Shown: positions 26,544-35,160 of the stretch, piece by piece
How the letters are laid out: each line of letters opens with the position of its first letter
Position numbering within the stretch: the stretch's first letter is position 1
From: Gemmatimonadaceae bacterium
Lineage (GTDB): Bacteria > Gemmatimonadota > Gemmatimonadetes > Gemmatimonadales > Gemmatimonadaceae
Direction of reading: 5' to 3'
NCBI GenBank assembly: GCA_019186945.1
Contig: JABAQJ010000004.1
Span: 310,001 to 374,000 of the forward strand
DNA: 64,000 nt
Notes under the pieces: generated by a model
What the model was told of the DNA's origin: nothing
The model's database searches: none
What the model saw: the letters and a program-made list of their open reading frames with translations, nothing else
Program-made: the position numbers and the translations under genes

Positions 26544-27595
26544 GCGCTGCGCCTCAGCAACCGGCTGGCCATCAGTTCGAATGGCGCTGCCATGTCGGCG
26601 TCGGAGAACTCTCGCTGCACTCGCATTCGCGCCGCGTGTCCCATCGCCGTCCGGCCGTCCGGCGAAGCCAGCATGGCCGACAGCTCCGACGCAATGTGAG
26701 CTGCATCCATTACGGCCAGGAGCGCCCCGTGGATGCCGTCGGCCACATAGTGCTCGGAAAGCGTCGTGCGGCTGGCCACGACCGGAATGCCCCATGCCAT
26801 CAGGTCCAGCAGCCCGTATACGCAATCGTCACCGCCGGCCACGACACAGCCGATCTCGGCCCGCCGTAGCGCCTCGACCCCATGCAGCGGATCGGATATC
26901 CAGTCCATGCCCTCTGCCACGCGCAGGGCCGCCGCATGGAGACGGGCCCTGGTTTGCATGGTGCGATCCTGTACGCCGACAATCGCCAGCCGCAACCGGG
27001 GGAACCGCCGGCGCAGCAAGGCAAACGCCCTCAGCACCTCGCCAAGAGCGCGGCCTTCGGCCTCGCGCGACCCAGCCACACAAATCAGGCGCGGCGGTGT
27101 GTCGAACGCCTCGTCGGCATCGTCGCGAGCCTCGGCAAGGCGCACACCCAACGGTCCCGCAGGGGCAGCGTCGGCACCGGTTGCCGGCAATGTGAACACG
27201 AAGCCTATGCGCGCCAGTTTCGCGGACCAGCGGGATCGCCATCCGGCCGGGAGTGCCTCGCCCGCGGCCACGCGGCGCACCACCACACCGCGACGCGCCA
27301 TGCGCACCGCCACTGCCGCACTCCACGCCCCTTCGTCCGAATCCACGATTACGACATCGACTGTCTGCCGGTCGACCAGGGACCGCAGCCGAAGCGCGTG
27401 CCTCAGAGCCCCTCGACGCTGTCTCAGATCGTGTGTCTCAATCCCAGCCGCATGGGCCGCCCGACTCGCCGCGCCGTCGTCCGGCGTCGCCACTATCGAA
27501 ACGCCTCCACGGTTCCGCCAACTCGTCGCCAGGTCCATCAACGCACGCTCTGCGCCGTGCAGCTGACGGCCCGGGATCACGACCAGTGCGCGCAC
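26540..27595 (-). CDS. Family 4-like (GT-B) glycosyltransferase
   Basis: A 351-residue protein. GTG 27595 is preferred because AGGA stands 8 nt upstream and the first strand RALVVIPGRQLHGAERALM starts there; the frame is open further upstream but lacks family features. The C-domain shows LICVAGSREAEGRALGEVLRAF (a typical donor-domain start) and the region GVEALRRAEIGCVVAGGDD followed by GLLDLMAWGIPVVAS, which stands in place of the usual E-x7-E site. It probably acts in surface glycolipid assembly with its neighbours. The donor site is less canonical than in the GT4 enzyme at 24565-25755. Confidence 0.75.
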   Translation of the reverse strand: MRALVVIPGRQLHGAERALMDLATSWRNRGGVSIVATPDDGAASRAAHAAGIETHDLRQRRGALRHALRLRSLVDRQTVDVVIVDSDEGAWSAAVAVRMARRGVVVRRVAAGEALPAGWRSRWSAKLARIGFVFTLPATGADAAPAGPLGVRLAEARDDADEAFDTPPRLICVAGSREAEGRALGEVLRAFALLRRRFPRLRLAIVGVQDRTMQTRARLHAAALRVAEGMDWISDPLHGVEALRRAEIGCVVAGGDDCVYGLLDLMAWGIPVVASRTTLSEHYVADGIHGALLAVMDAAHIASELSAMLASPDGRTAMGHAARMRVQREFSDADMAAPFELMASRLLRRSA

Positions 27596-27650
27596 GACCG
27601 ACGTCCTGGCATGTGCCAGCGCACGAGTGACCCGCCCGGGCTCGCCCGCA

Positions 27651-29486
27651 TCACCGCTGCCCCGCGCGCGCCGGCGAGGCGGCAGCGAGCGACGATTCGC
27701 CTGGCGCCGCCGACTGCACCAGCGCGAGCCGCGCGTACGTACCGCCGCGCTCCAGCAGCTCGTTATGCGTCCCGCGCTCGACCACCACGCCTCGATCGAG
27801 TACCAGGATCTGTGACGCATGCTGGATGGTCGACAGCCGATGCGCAATTACGAACACCGTTCGGCCGGCGAGCAGCCGATCGATCGCCTCCTGTACCTGG
27901 CGCTCCGACTCGGTGTCGAGCGCGGACGTGGCCTCGTCCAGAATCAGTATCGGCGGGTCCGCGAGCAATGCCCGGGCGATCGCGATCCGCTGACGCTGAC
28001 CGCCGGACAAGCGCGTCCCGCGTTCGCCAAGGACAGTGTCGTAGCCGGCGGGGAGGTCGCGAATGAACCGATCCGCGTTGGCCGCGCGAGCCGCCTCGGC
28101 GACCTGCTTGTCGCTGAATCGCCCCGCGGCCCCGTAAGCGATGTTGTTGCGCACCGTATCGTTGAAGAGAACGGTGTCCTGACTCACTATCCCGGTTAGC
28201 GCACGCAACGAACCTAAGGTGAACTCGCGAATGTCCACGTTGTCCAGCCGGATGACGCCGGCGGTCGGCTCGTAGAAGCGGGGGATGAGGTCCACCAGCG
28301 TGCTCTTGCCGGCGCCGCTCGGTCCCACGAGCGCGACGATTTCGCCCCGCCGCGCCGAAAACGACACGTCGCGCAGTACCGGCGTGTCGTCGTACGCGAA
28401 CGATACCTGCTCGAACGCGATGCCCTCGCGCAATCCGGTGGCCGTGCGCGTGCCCCTCGCCCCAGCCGTTTCCGGCGCCGTGTCGAGGATTTCGAACAGC
28501 CGTTCGGCCGCTGCCAACGACTGCTGAGCGACAGTCGGTACCTGCGAAAGCTGCTTCAACGGCTGTAACATCCGCATCACGAGGATCAGGAAGGCAATCA
28601 GCATCGACCCGGACATCGCGCCCGTCAGCAGCACTTCCCGCGCCCCGATCCAGAGGATGGCCACCGCGATCGCCGTTCCCACCGTTTCGGTGATCGGCTG
28701 CGCCAGACACGCAATACGGGTCACCCGGACCATGCCCTTCGAGTAGCTGTCGCTGGCGGCGCGGAACCGCTCCTCCTCGTATGCCTCGGCGCCATACGCC
28801 TTCACCAGCCGGATGCCGCTGATGCCCTCCTGCACGATCGCCGTCATGTCCCCGAATTGATTGCCCAGACGCTTGTGCCCCTTGCGCAGTCGCCGTAACA
28901 GCGGCTGCAGCAATCCGATCAGGATCGGCGCGATGACAAGCGCCAGCAGCGTCAACCGCCACGAAATCGCGAACAGCGCGACGATGGTCGTCAACACCAC
29001 GGCAAGACTCTGGATCGAACGCGTCACGGCTTCAGTGATGACCTGCTTCGTCTGCGCCGTGTCCGTGAGTATCCGGGACAGGATCTGCCCGACCTTCGTC
29101 CTCGTGAAGTAGGCGAGCGGGAGGCGCTGCACGTGCGACTGCACCGCATTCCGGAGATCGCGCGTCACGTATTCCTGGAGCGACGCCCCCATCTGACCGC
29201 TCAGCCATACAAGCACGTTCTTCAGCGTGACTGCCGCCAGGATCACGAGGATCACATTTCGCAATGACCCCATCTTGTCGTCGCTCCGCAGGAACGCCCC
29301 AATCAGATGCTCCTGCAGGCGACTGATCGGACCGGACTGGGTCTGCGTGCCGAAGATGGCGTCGAGGAACGGGATCAGCAGCGTGAACGAAAATACGTCA
29401 AGGACCGCAGCGCCAACGTTGCAGGCGACGGTCGTCGCCATGCGCCCGGAGTGCGGCCGGAGGAAGCGATACAGGCGACGATACAT
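27651..29486 (-). CDS. MsbA-like ABC exporter (membrane and ATPase domains fused)
   Basis: A 611-residue half-transporter. Six membrane helices cover about residues 15-310. The ATPase domain has Walker A VGPSGAGKSTLVDL, Q-loop IVSQDTVLFN, signature LSGGQRQRIAIARALL, Walker B ILILDEATSALD and H-loop VIAHRLS. The type IV exporter architecture and location at the head of a glycosyltransferase/acyltransferase cluster suggest flipping of a lipid A-like or other glycolipid precursor across the inner membrane. A multidrug or peptide exporter cannot be excluded. A CGTTAGG motif (minus strand, 29497-29491) stands 4 nt before the ATG where a ribosome binding site would be. Confidence 0.9.
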   Translation of the reverse strand: MYRRLYRFLRPHSGRMATTVACNVGAAVLDVFSFTLLIPFLDAIFGTQTQSGPISRLQEHLIGAFLRSDDKMGSLRNVILVILAAVTLKNVLVWLSGQMGASLQEYVTRDLRNAVQSHVQRLPLAYFTRTKVGQILSRILTDTAQTKQVITEAVTRSIQSLAVVLTTIVALFAISWRLTLLALVIAPILIGLLQPLLRRLRKGHKRLGNQFGDMTAIVQEGISGIRLVKAYGAEAYEEERFRAASDSYSKGMVRVTRIACLAQPITETVGTAIAVAILWIGAREVLLTGAMSGSMLIAFLILVMRMLQPLKQLSQVPTVAQQSLAAAERLFEILDTAPETAGARGTRTATGLREGIAFEQVSFAYDDTPVLRDVSFSARRGEIVALVGPSGAGKSTLVDLIPRFYEPTAGVIRLDNVDIREFTLGSLRALTGIVSQDTVLFNDTVRNNIAYGAAGRFSDKQVAEAARAANADRFIRDLPAGYDTVLGERGTRLSGGQRQRIAIARALLADPPILILDEATSALDTESERQVQEAIDRLLAGRTVFVIAHRLSTIQHASQILVLDRGVVVERGTHNELLERGGTYARLALVQSAAPGESSLAAASPARAGQR

Positions 29487-29535
29487 GCTGCCTAACGTCT
29501 CCCGGACGAACGCCGGTGCGCTGCCCGCATCGGCA

Positions 29536-31122
29536 TCAACGCTCCTTCGGGGTCAGCAGGGCCAGCGGCACGATGCACTCCTCCGGCGTCACGCCTCCGT
29601 GCAGGAAGCTTCCCCGATAACGGCTCTGGTACTCGCGCAGCTTCGTCGGGTAGACGAAGAACGTGTTCCCCACGGCCAGCAACGTGTTCGCGCCTGCCCC
29701 GCGGCGCGGCAGACGCAACAGATCCTCGTCGGGAAACAACAGCGCCTGCTCCGGCCGCTCGGGACGCAGATCCTCGCCGAACTTGTAGCGCAGATTCTGC
29801 GTCGCATCCCGCTTGGCGAACACCGTCGCCGGCGATGTACAGTGAATCGATCCATGATCGCTCGTCAGCACGACCGGCACCTTCCGCCGAGCCGCTTCCT
29901 TCAGCACGCTGAAAAGCGGCGACCGCTGGAACCATTGCAGTGTGAGCTGTCGCAACGCGATCTCGTCACGCGCCACCTCGTACAGGATCGCCGACTCGCT
30001 CCGACCGTGCGTCAACAGGTCCACGAAGTTGAACACGAAGGCGCCAATCCCATCCGACGGAATCGCCGACGACACGCGCCGTTCCAGATCCTCCGAATCC
30101 TGCGGCGTGGAGATCTTCTCGTACCGGACGGTCACCGCCAGTTGCATCTCCTTCAGCTGGGCGTCCAGCAGTTCGCGTTCGTGCGCGTTGAGCGTCTCGT
30201 CCTCACGCTCACCCCACCAATCCGGGAAGCGCGCCGCGATCTCCCCCGGGAACAGCCCGCTGAACACGGAGTTGCGCGAGTACGGAGTCGCCGTCGGCAG
30301 CACCGCATAATAGTGCGTCGTTTCAACGTCGAACAACGGCGCCACCAATCGCTCCAGCACTCGCCATTGGTCCAGTCGCAGACAGTCGACCACGATCAGC
30401 AACGCGACCCGACGCGCCGTCAGGATCGGCAGAAGGAACTCGCTGACCACGTCGATCGACAGTGGCGGCCGATCCCCCTCCAGGTTCCGAAGCCACGACG
30501 GATAGGCCCGGTACATGAACGCGGCGAACTCGCGATGCATGTCCGGATAAAGCCCCCGCAACGACTCGTAGAGATCGGTCTCTCCCGCCTCAGCCAGATC
30601 CACATCCCATCGCATCAACTCGTCGAATCGCTCAATCCATCCCCGCCAGTCGAGCCCGCGATAGCGCGCATCCTCGATTTCCCGGAACCGACCGACGAAC
30701 TGGTGCGCGAGCGTCTGCGACCGGATCTTCGCCCCCTCGAGGAGCTTCGTGACGGCCGTCAACACCTGGCGAGGACTCACCGGCTTCACAAGGTAGTCGG
30801 CAACCTGCGTGCCTAACGCCTCACGGAGGGTCGCGTCGTCCTCGCTCTTGGTGACCACCACCACCGGCAGCGTCGGCGCCACTTCCCGCACCTCGCGCAC
30901 CGCATCCAGCCCGCGCCGCCCCGGCATCTGCTCGTCCAGCAACAGCAGATCGTACGCCTTCCTCCGCAGCATCTCGACGGCGTCGTCGGCGTTGGTCGCA
31001 ACGGCGACGTCATACCCTCTGTCGGCCAGAAACAGCCGATGCGGTTCGAGCAGCTCCGCCTCGTCATCCACCCAAAGCACGCTCCTGGGGGGCGGGGCCG
31101 GGCGCGAAGTCGGATGTGGCAT
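29536..31122 (-). CDS. PorX-like response regulator with PglZ phosphatase domain
   Basis: A 528-residue protein, close to the usual PorX length (about 520). The receiver domain (about 13-128) has Asp19 and Asp20 and phospho-acceptor Asp63 in LLLDEQMPG. A helical linker (about 130-235) is followed by an alkaline-phosphatase-fold PglZ domain with metal-ligand candidate Asp246 (IVVDCLRLDQW), a nucleophile region PTATPYSRN (about 277-284), NFVDLLTHGRS and TSDHGS. In Bacteroidota PorX works with the PorY kinase and SigP to control type IX secretion, and its PglZ domain has phosphodiesterase activity on nucleotide substrates. No kinase or T9SS gene is adjacent here. ATG 31122 has TATACAT about 9 nt upstream but no clear Shine-Dalgarno sequence. 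Confidence 0.88.
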   Translation of the reverse strand: MPHPTSRPAPPPRSVLWVDDEAELLEPHRLFLADRGYDVAVATNADDAVEMLRRKAYDLLLLDEQMPGRRGLDAVREVREVAPTLPVVVVTKSEDDATLREALGTQVADYLVKPVSPRQVLTAVTKLLEGAKIRSQTLAHQFVGRFREIEDARYRGLDWRGWIERFDELMRWDVDLAEAGETDLYESLRGLYPDMHREFAAFMYRAYPSWLRNLEGDRPPLSIDVVSEFLLPILTARRVALLIVVDCLRLDQWRVLERLVAPLFDVETTHYYAVLPTATPYSRNSVFSGLFPGEIAARFPDWWGEREDETLNAHERELLDAQLKEMQLAVTVRYEKISTPQDSEDLERRVSSAIPSDGIGAFVFNFVDLLTHGRSESAILYEVARDEIALRQLTLQWFQRSPLFSVLKEAARRKVPVVLTSDHGSIHCTSPATVFAKRDATQNLRYKFGEDLRPERPEQALLFPDEDLLRLPRRGAGANTLLAVGNTFFVYPTKLREYQSRYRGSFLHGGVTPEECIVPLALLTPKER

Positions 31123-31253
31123 CGCGTCGAAATGTATACGCCACGCCCGCCGCCGTCCGTCCCCACGGCGAGTACCCCGGCTCCCGGTCCTCCCTCGCCC
31201 GTCCGTCGGCCCTTCCTCCCACTCACATTCCGATCATAGTGCAACTCCGTCGA

Positions 31254-31281
31254 TTGCCGGCCGCCGCCGCAAGCCTAGATT
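31254..31281 (+). promoter_or_regulatory. Promoter of the 31.3-kb gene pair
   Basis: TTGCCG (31254-31259), a 16-bp spacer and TAGATT (31276-31281). The GTG start at 31289 follows after only 7 nt and lacks a Shine-Dalgarno sequence, so the transcript is probably leaderless. Confidence 0.5.
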
Positions 31282-31288
31282 GCGTTTC

Positions 31289-31687
31289 GTGCAGACGCTC
31301 CCGCCATTCGCCGTTCCTCCGGTCGTCTTCCAGTTCCGCGCCCTCGCAACGCTGGCAGGCCGACTCCCGCTAGGCGGACAACGCGAGATAGTGCTGGCGG
31401 TACTCCTCGCAGCACGGCTCGGGCGTGACGCCATGGCTCCTTCGGATCTGCTGGCCGCGGCGCGCCGAGTTCGCGCTGCCAGAGCGCGATCCTGGTACGC
31501 GTCTCTGGCGCTTCCACCCATCGTGCGCTCCATCTCGCTCCGCGTCGTCCAAGCCAGTGAAACAGGAAGCCTCGCCGAGTTCCGTCTCGCGCTCGGCGAC
31601 ATGCTGGCGCAGATCGCAGACCACCTCGACGGCGCATCCCGTTCGGAGTTGAAGCGGCTCCTTTTGGCGCTCGCCGAGGATTCATGA
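31289..31687 (+). CDS. Small helical protein of unknown function, coupled to DnaB-like ATPase
   Basis: A 132-residue protein starting at GTG 31289. After a short beta-like N-terminus (PPVVFQFRALATLAG) it is almost all helix, with QREIVLAVLLAARLG, PSDLLAAARRVRAARARSW and a C-terminal LGDMLAQIADHLDG. There is no signal peptide, membrane span or known catalytic motif. Its stop overlaps the next start (ATGA at 31684-31687), so it is made together with the DnaB-like ATPase. It might be a partner or regulatory subunit for that ATPase, perhaps in place of the missing DnaB N-domain. That is speculation. I do not recognise the family. Confidence 0.6.
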   Translation: MQTLPPFAVPPVVFQFRALATLAGRLPLGGQREIVLAVLLAARLGRDAMAPSDLLAAARRVRAARARSWYASLALPPIVRSISLRVVQASETGSLAEFRLALGDMLAQIADHLDGASRSELKRLLLALAEDS

Positions 31688-32604
31688 CTGGCGACGGCGG
31701 TCCCCCGAGCGGGGCTGAGAGGCCAGCCCTGCAGTTCCCCGTTCGTTCGCGCAGCGATGACGGCAGTGCGTCGACTTCGACGAATGCGTCGGCGCGGTTC
31801 GAGGCCCTGACGCAGGGAGTGGCACGCGGCGAAACGGTACCGACCGCGTTTCCCAGCCTCGATTCGCTCCTGGGAGGCGGAATGCGACGTGGAGACTTGC
31901 TTGTGCTCGGAGGCGATGTCGGCTCCGGCAAGTCCGCCTTGGCGCTGGCGATCGCGATCCGGGCATCTGCGGCCGGTCACCGCGCGGCGTTCGTCTCGGG
32001 CGAAATGTCTCCCGAGCGATTGCTGGAGCGCGCACTGGCACTCGAAGGACGTGCGAGCCTCGACGAGCTTCGCGGGGGCAATCTGGATGAGGTCACGCAC
32101 GCAGAGGTGGCGACCGCCTCATTGCGATTGCGCGATCGCGCACCGGTCCTGGCGCGCCTTCCCGACACGGGCATTCGCGGTGTTTCTGAATTGACGGTCG
32201 AACATCTCGGGGTCGAGCTGGTGGTTGTCGATGCCCTGCAGAGCCTGGCAACCGGCGCCGCTCCGCAGGAGGAAGAAATGGGTCGGGCCGTGCGGGAACT
32301 CAAGGAACTGGCCATCCGCCGTGGCTGCGTCATGCTGCTGGTATCGCACCTGGCGGTTTCGCCCCGCGGCCGCGTCGACCAGCGTCCGCTGCTGGAGGAC
32401 TTCGGCGCGTCGGGCGCGATACGGCAACTGGCCGACGTGGTGCTTGGCCTCTACCGGGAGGAACTGTATTCCACGGCGCCCGGACTCCAGGGCGCGACCG
32501 AGTTGAGCGTCCTCAAGAATCGCGGCGGCCCGACGGGGTACGTGGATCTTTACTTCTACAGCAAGTGGCTACGGTTCGAGGATGTAATGGAGCCGGAGCG
32601 CTGA
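31684..32604 (+). CDS. DnaB/RecA-fold ATPase lacking the DnaB N-terminal domain
   Basis: A 306-residue protein whose residues about 40-300 match the C-terminal motor of replicative helicase DnaB: PTAFPSLDSLLGGGMRRGDLLVLGG, Walker A GDVGSGKS (about 77-84), VSGEMSPERLLERALAL, Walker B VELVVVDALQSL, a sensor LVSHLAV, and the end signature LKNRGGPTGYVDLYF. The N-terminal helical domain of DnaB that forms the trimeric collar is absent; instead there is a 40-residue Ser-rich, probably disordered start. KaiC- and RadA-like proteins are alternatives, but the KNRGGPTG motif favours DnaB. It could be a helicase paralogue, a repair factor or a partner of the coupled small protein. A main dnaB is presumably elsewhere. 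Confidence 0.82.
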   Translation: MTGDGGPPSGAERPALQFPVRSRSDDGSASTSTNASARFEALTQGVARGETVPTAFPSLDSLLGGGMRRGDLLVLGGDVGSGKSALALAIAIRASAAGHRAAFVSGEMSPERLLERALALEGRASLDELRGGNLDEVTHAEVATASLRLRDRAPVLARLPDTGIRGVSELTVEHLGVELVVVDALQSLATGAAPQEEEMGRAVRELKELAIRRGCVMLLVSHLAVSPRGRVDQRPLLEDFGASGAIRQLADVVLGLYREELYSTAPGLQGATELSVLKNRGGPTGYVDLYFYSKWLRFEDVMEPER

Positions 32605-32648
32605 GCGCCTCGCCATCGTCGCCGCGGCGCGATCATGCCGTTCGTATC

Positions 32649-33641
32649 GTGGCGCTGCTTTTCACCGTGGCCTGCACGCCGGCACCGCCGTCCGTGGTGC
32701 TGCCGCCGACTCCCGAGCCAGCACCGGCACCGGCGCCAATGCCGTCTCCACCGTTTCCATCGGAGGGCATGATCGCCGCCGGTGCCGCGGGCGGCCTCTG
32801 GTACCGCATCGTGGGTAAGGGAGCGGACACCGTCCTCGTTCCCCTGGACCTCTATCTCGGACGCTCGATCGAGCCGCTCTCCGCGACGTACACGCTCGTC
32901 TTCTACGACCCCCGTGGGCGCGGGCGGTCCACTGCCTACCGGGATAGTGCGCTGACGTCCTTTGCGTTCGACGTCGACGACATGGAACGTGTGCGAAACG
33001 CCGTGGGAGTGTCTCGGATGTCGCTGATCGGCTTCTCGTACTTCGCCGCGGTCGCGGCCGAATATGCCGCCGCGTATCCCGAACGCATCGATCGCCTCGT
33101 TCTGCTGTCGCCCATGGAACCGACGGACTCGCTCGCCAGGCTCGTTGATGCGTCGCTGGCGATGGCCCGACTCGACACCACACGCGCCCGGCAGCTCGTT
33201 CGCTTGCGTGCTGCCGGGAAGGACACGTCGGACGCAGCCGCATACTGCCGGACGTACTGGGCGGTGAACGCCCCCGCCTACGTGGGCGACAGCGCGCGTG
33301 CCGCCCGGTTCGACGCGTCGTTCTGCGACCTGCCTAACGAAAGTATTCGCACGTTCGCCGCGCACGTCGCCCGCGTGATGGCGTCGCTGCCCACGCCACG
33401 GGATTTCCGTACCGTGGCGCGACGGGTCCGCGCACCGGCGCTCGTTATAAGCGGCCAGCGCGACGTCGTCATGAATCCCGATGGCGCCAGCGCGTGGGCG
33501 GCCCTGATCCCGGATGCGCGCCTCCTCACGATCGCCGGCTCCGGGCACATGCTCTATGTCGACAATCCGGATTACCTGATACACGCGCTGCGGACATTTC
33601 TGGGTGGCGCCTGGCCGTCTGGAGCGGTTCCCGCCAGGTAG
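32649..33641 (+). CDS. Alpha/beta hydrolase, probable lipoprotein
   Basis: About 330 residues. The start is uncertain: GTG 32649 gives a short hydrophobic segment ending in a lipobox-like TVAC; GTG 32565 lies inside the previous gene. A Pro/Ala-rich linker follows (PPTPEPAPAPAPMPSPP). The hydrolase core shows VFYDPRGRGRS, the nucleophile elbow GFSYFA (Ser with Phe instead of the usual second Gly), the acid in ISGQRDVVM and the His in GSGHML. This resembles the TAP-like/proline iminopeptidase branch. The substrate is unknown. A CCTAACG motif at 33333-33339 encodes Pro-Asn, one of the cases where the heptamer is out of the Leu-Gly frame. Confidence 0.8.
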   Translation: MALLFTVACTPAPPSVVLPPTPEPAPAPAPMPSPPFPSEGMIAAGAAGGLWYRIVGKGADTVLVPLDLYLGRSIEPLSATYTLVFYDPRGRGRSTAYRDSALTSFAFDVDDMERVRNAVGVSRMSLIGFSYFAAVAAEYAAAYPERIDRLVLLSPMEPTDSLARLVDASLAMARLDTTRARQLVRLRAAGKDTSDAAAYCRTYWAVNAPAYVGDSARAARFDASFCDLPNESIRTFAAHVARVMASLPTPRDFRTVARRVRAPALVISGQRDVVMNPDGASAWAALIPDARLLTIAGSGHMLYVDNPDYLIHALRTFLGGAWPSGAVPAR

Positions 33642-33761
33642 AACGATGACGGGAGCAGCGTTGTCGCGCGCTGCCCGTGAAGTCTCCGCCAGTTCGAGCG
33701 AGCGAACGCGACTCGACCGACTCGCGCAATGACTGGAGTCCCCGAACTTCCCCGCGCGGCC

Positions 33762-33767
33762 TATATT
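33762..33767 (+). promoter_or_regulatory. Probable -10 box upstream of yebC
   Basis: TATATT in the 157-bp gap before yebC, 31 nt ahead of its ATG. GGAAG stands 3 nt before the start, so this transcript would have a short leader with a ribosome binding site. No strong -35 box was found. Confidence 0.4.
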
Positions 33768-33798
33768 GGTCACCGCAACCCCCATCGGCGCGGAAGAC

Positions 33799-34554
33799 AT
33801 GGCTGGCCACAGTAAATGGAAGCAGATCAAGCACTACAAGGCGGCGACGGACGCGAAACGCGGCGCAAAGTTCACCAAACTCATTCGTGAAATAACGGTC
33901 GCGGCGAAGGCCGGGGGCGGCGACCCTGCCGGAAACCCGCGTCTCCGCACCGCGATCGACACGGCAAAGGCCGCGTCGATGCCAAAGGAGAACATCGAAC
34001 GCGCGATCAAGAAGGGTACGGGAGAGCTCGAAGGCGTCGACTATTCCGAGGTGCTGTACGAGGCGTTCGGGCCGGGCGGCGTGGCGCTGATGATCCAGGC
34101 GCTCACCGACAACACGACACGGACCGTGGCCGAAGTGCGCCACAAACTTGCCCGCGGCAACGGCAACATGGGCGCGACGAACTCGGTGGCCTGGATGTTC
34201 GAACGCAAGGGACAGATCTACCTCGATGCATCGAGATACGATGAGGATCGAACTCTGGAAGCGGCGCTAGAGGCCGGCGCTACCGACTTCGCCCGCGAGG
34301 ACGATCAGTACGTGGTCAGCACGGATGTCCCCTCGTTCCACAGCGTGAAGACGGCGCTCGAGAGCGCCGGAATCGTCCCGACCGAATCGGAGATCGCGTG
34401 GATCCCCAGGCAGACGGTGCGCGTGGTAGGCAGCGATGCCGAAGCCGTGTTGCGACTGATTGAGTCGCTCGATGAACTGGACGACGTGCAGAAAGTCGAC
34501 GCCAATTTCGATATCGACGCCAGCGTCATCGAAGGAATGGGCCTGAATGGCTAG
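33799..34554 (+). CDS. yebC: YebC/PmpR-family transcriptional regulator
   Basis: A 251-residue protein beginning with the invariant AGHSKWKQIKHYKAATDAKR. The central acidic cavity region (GPGGVALMIQALTDNTTRTV) and the segment NGNMGATNSVAWMFERKG are also conserved. Family members (also called TACO1) are known to help translation of proline-rich or difficult stretches, and have been reported as DNA-binding repressors in some species. Its position directly upstream of ruvC and ruvA is the common bacterial order. The gap to ruvC is 36 bp, so the three are likely one transcript. Confidence 0.96.
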   Translation: MAGHSKWKQIKHYKAATDAKRGAKFTKLIREITVAAKAGGGDPAGNPRLRTAIDTAKAASMPKENIERAIKKGTGELEGVDYSEVLYEAFGPGGVALMIQALTDNTTRTVAEVRHKLARGNGNMGATNSVAWMFERKGQIYLDASRYDEDRTLEAALEAGATDFAREDDQYVVSTDVPSFHSVKTALESAGIVPTESEIAWIPRQTVRVVGSDAEAVLRLIESLDELDDVQKVDANFDIDASVIEGMGLNG

Positions 34555-34590
34555 GCGTACCGGCGTCGGTTCCATTCGCGCGGCGGCCCG

Positions 34591-35160
34591 GTGTTGATCC
34601 TCGGCGTCGATCCTGGTACCGCGGTCACCGGCTATGGCCTGGTCCGTGGAGAACCGCTCGGCCCTTACGCATTGGTGGAGTGCGGCGTGATTCGCACCAA
34701 GGCTCACGAGCCGTTGCCGGCCCGACTGCGCGAGATCTACGAGGGCATTCGTGCGGTCGTGACACAGCATGGACCCGAGGCCGTTGCCGTCGAGGATGTC
34801 TTTTACGCGCGAAACGTGCGAACGACGGTCGCTCTTGGTCACGCGCGTGGAGTCGTCCTCCTCGCCGCCGAGCAGGCCGGCGTACCGATCCATGAGTACA
34901 CACCGGCGTCGGTTAAGAAGGGCATCGCCGGCCGCGGCGCGGCAACCAAGGAGCAGGTGCAGTTCATGGTGGCGCGCCTGCTGCGGCTCAAGTCAGCGCC
35001 GGCTCCGTCCGACGCGGCCGATGGTGTCGCCGTCGCCCTGTGCTGTCTGATGGAGGGCGCCCAGAGAGGCGCCGCTCGCCTCGCGTTCGACCCCGGTCGC
35101 CCGCACCCGACCGCTGGCATCCGGCGCTCGGGAACGATCGTTCCGCCCCCCGGTCGATGA
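34591..35160 (+). CDS. ruvC: Holliday junction resolvase RuvC
   Basis: A 189-residue RNase H-fold nuclease that cuts Holliday junctions symmetrically. The acidic site is visible as Asp7 in LGVDPGT, Glu in VAVEDVF, and the late Asp pair in APSDAADGVAVAL. GTG 34591 puts the first catalytic Asp at the usual position 7. The C-terminal 25 residues are rich in Pro and Arg and extend beyond most homologues. The stop overlaps the ruvA start (ATGA at 35157-35160). RuvC works with the RuvA-RuvB branch-migration motor; ruvB is 4 kb away rather than adjacent. Confidence 0.95.
   Translation: MLILGVDPGTAVTGYGLVRGEPLGPYALVECGVIRTKAHEPLPARLREIYEGIRAVVTQHGPEAVAVEDVFYARNVRTTVALGHARGVVLLAAEQAGVPIHEYTPASVKKGIAGRGAATKEQVQFMVARLLRLKSAPAPSDAADGVAVALCCLMEGAQRGAARLAFDPGRPHPTAGIRRSGTIVPPPGR

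Noticed and set aside
29227-30816. A 529-codon + strand frame opposite MsbA-like and PorX-like genes
   Set aside because: Composition is that of an antisense shadow (Arg/Gln-rich) and no recognisable domain is present.
29536-31122. PglZ domain as part of a BREX defence system
   Set aside because: There is a receiver domain in front, PorX length, and no brxC, pglX or brxL near it.
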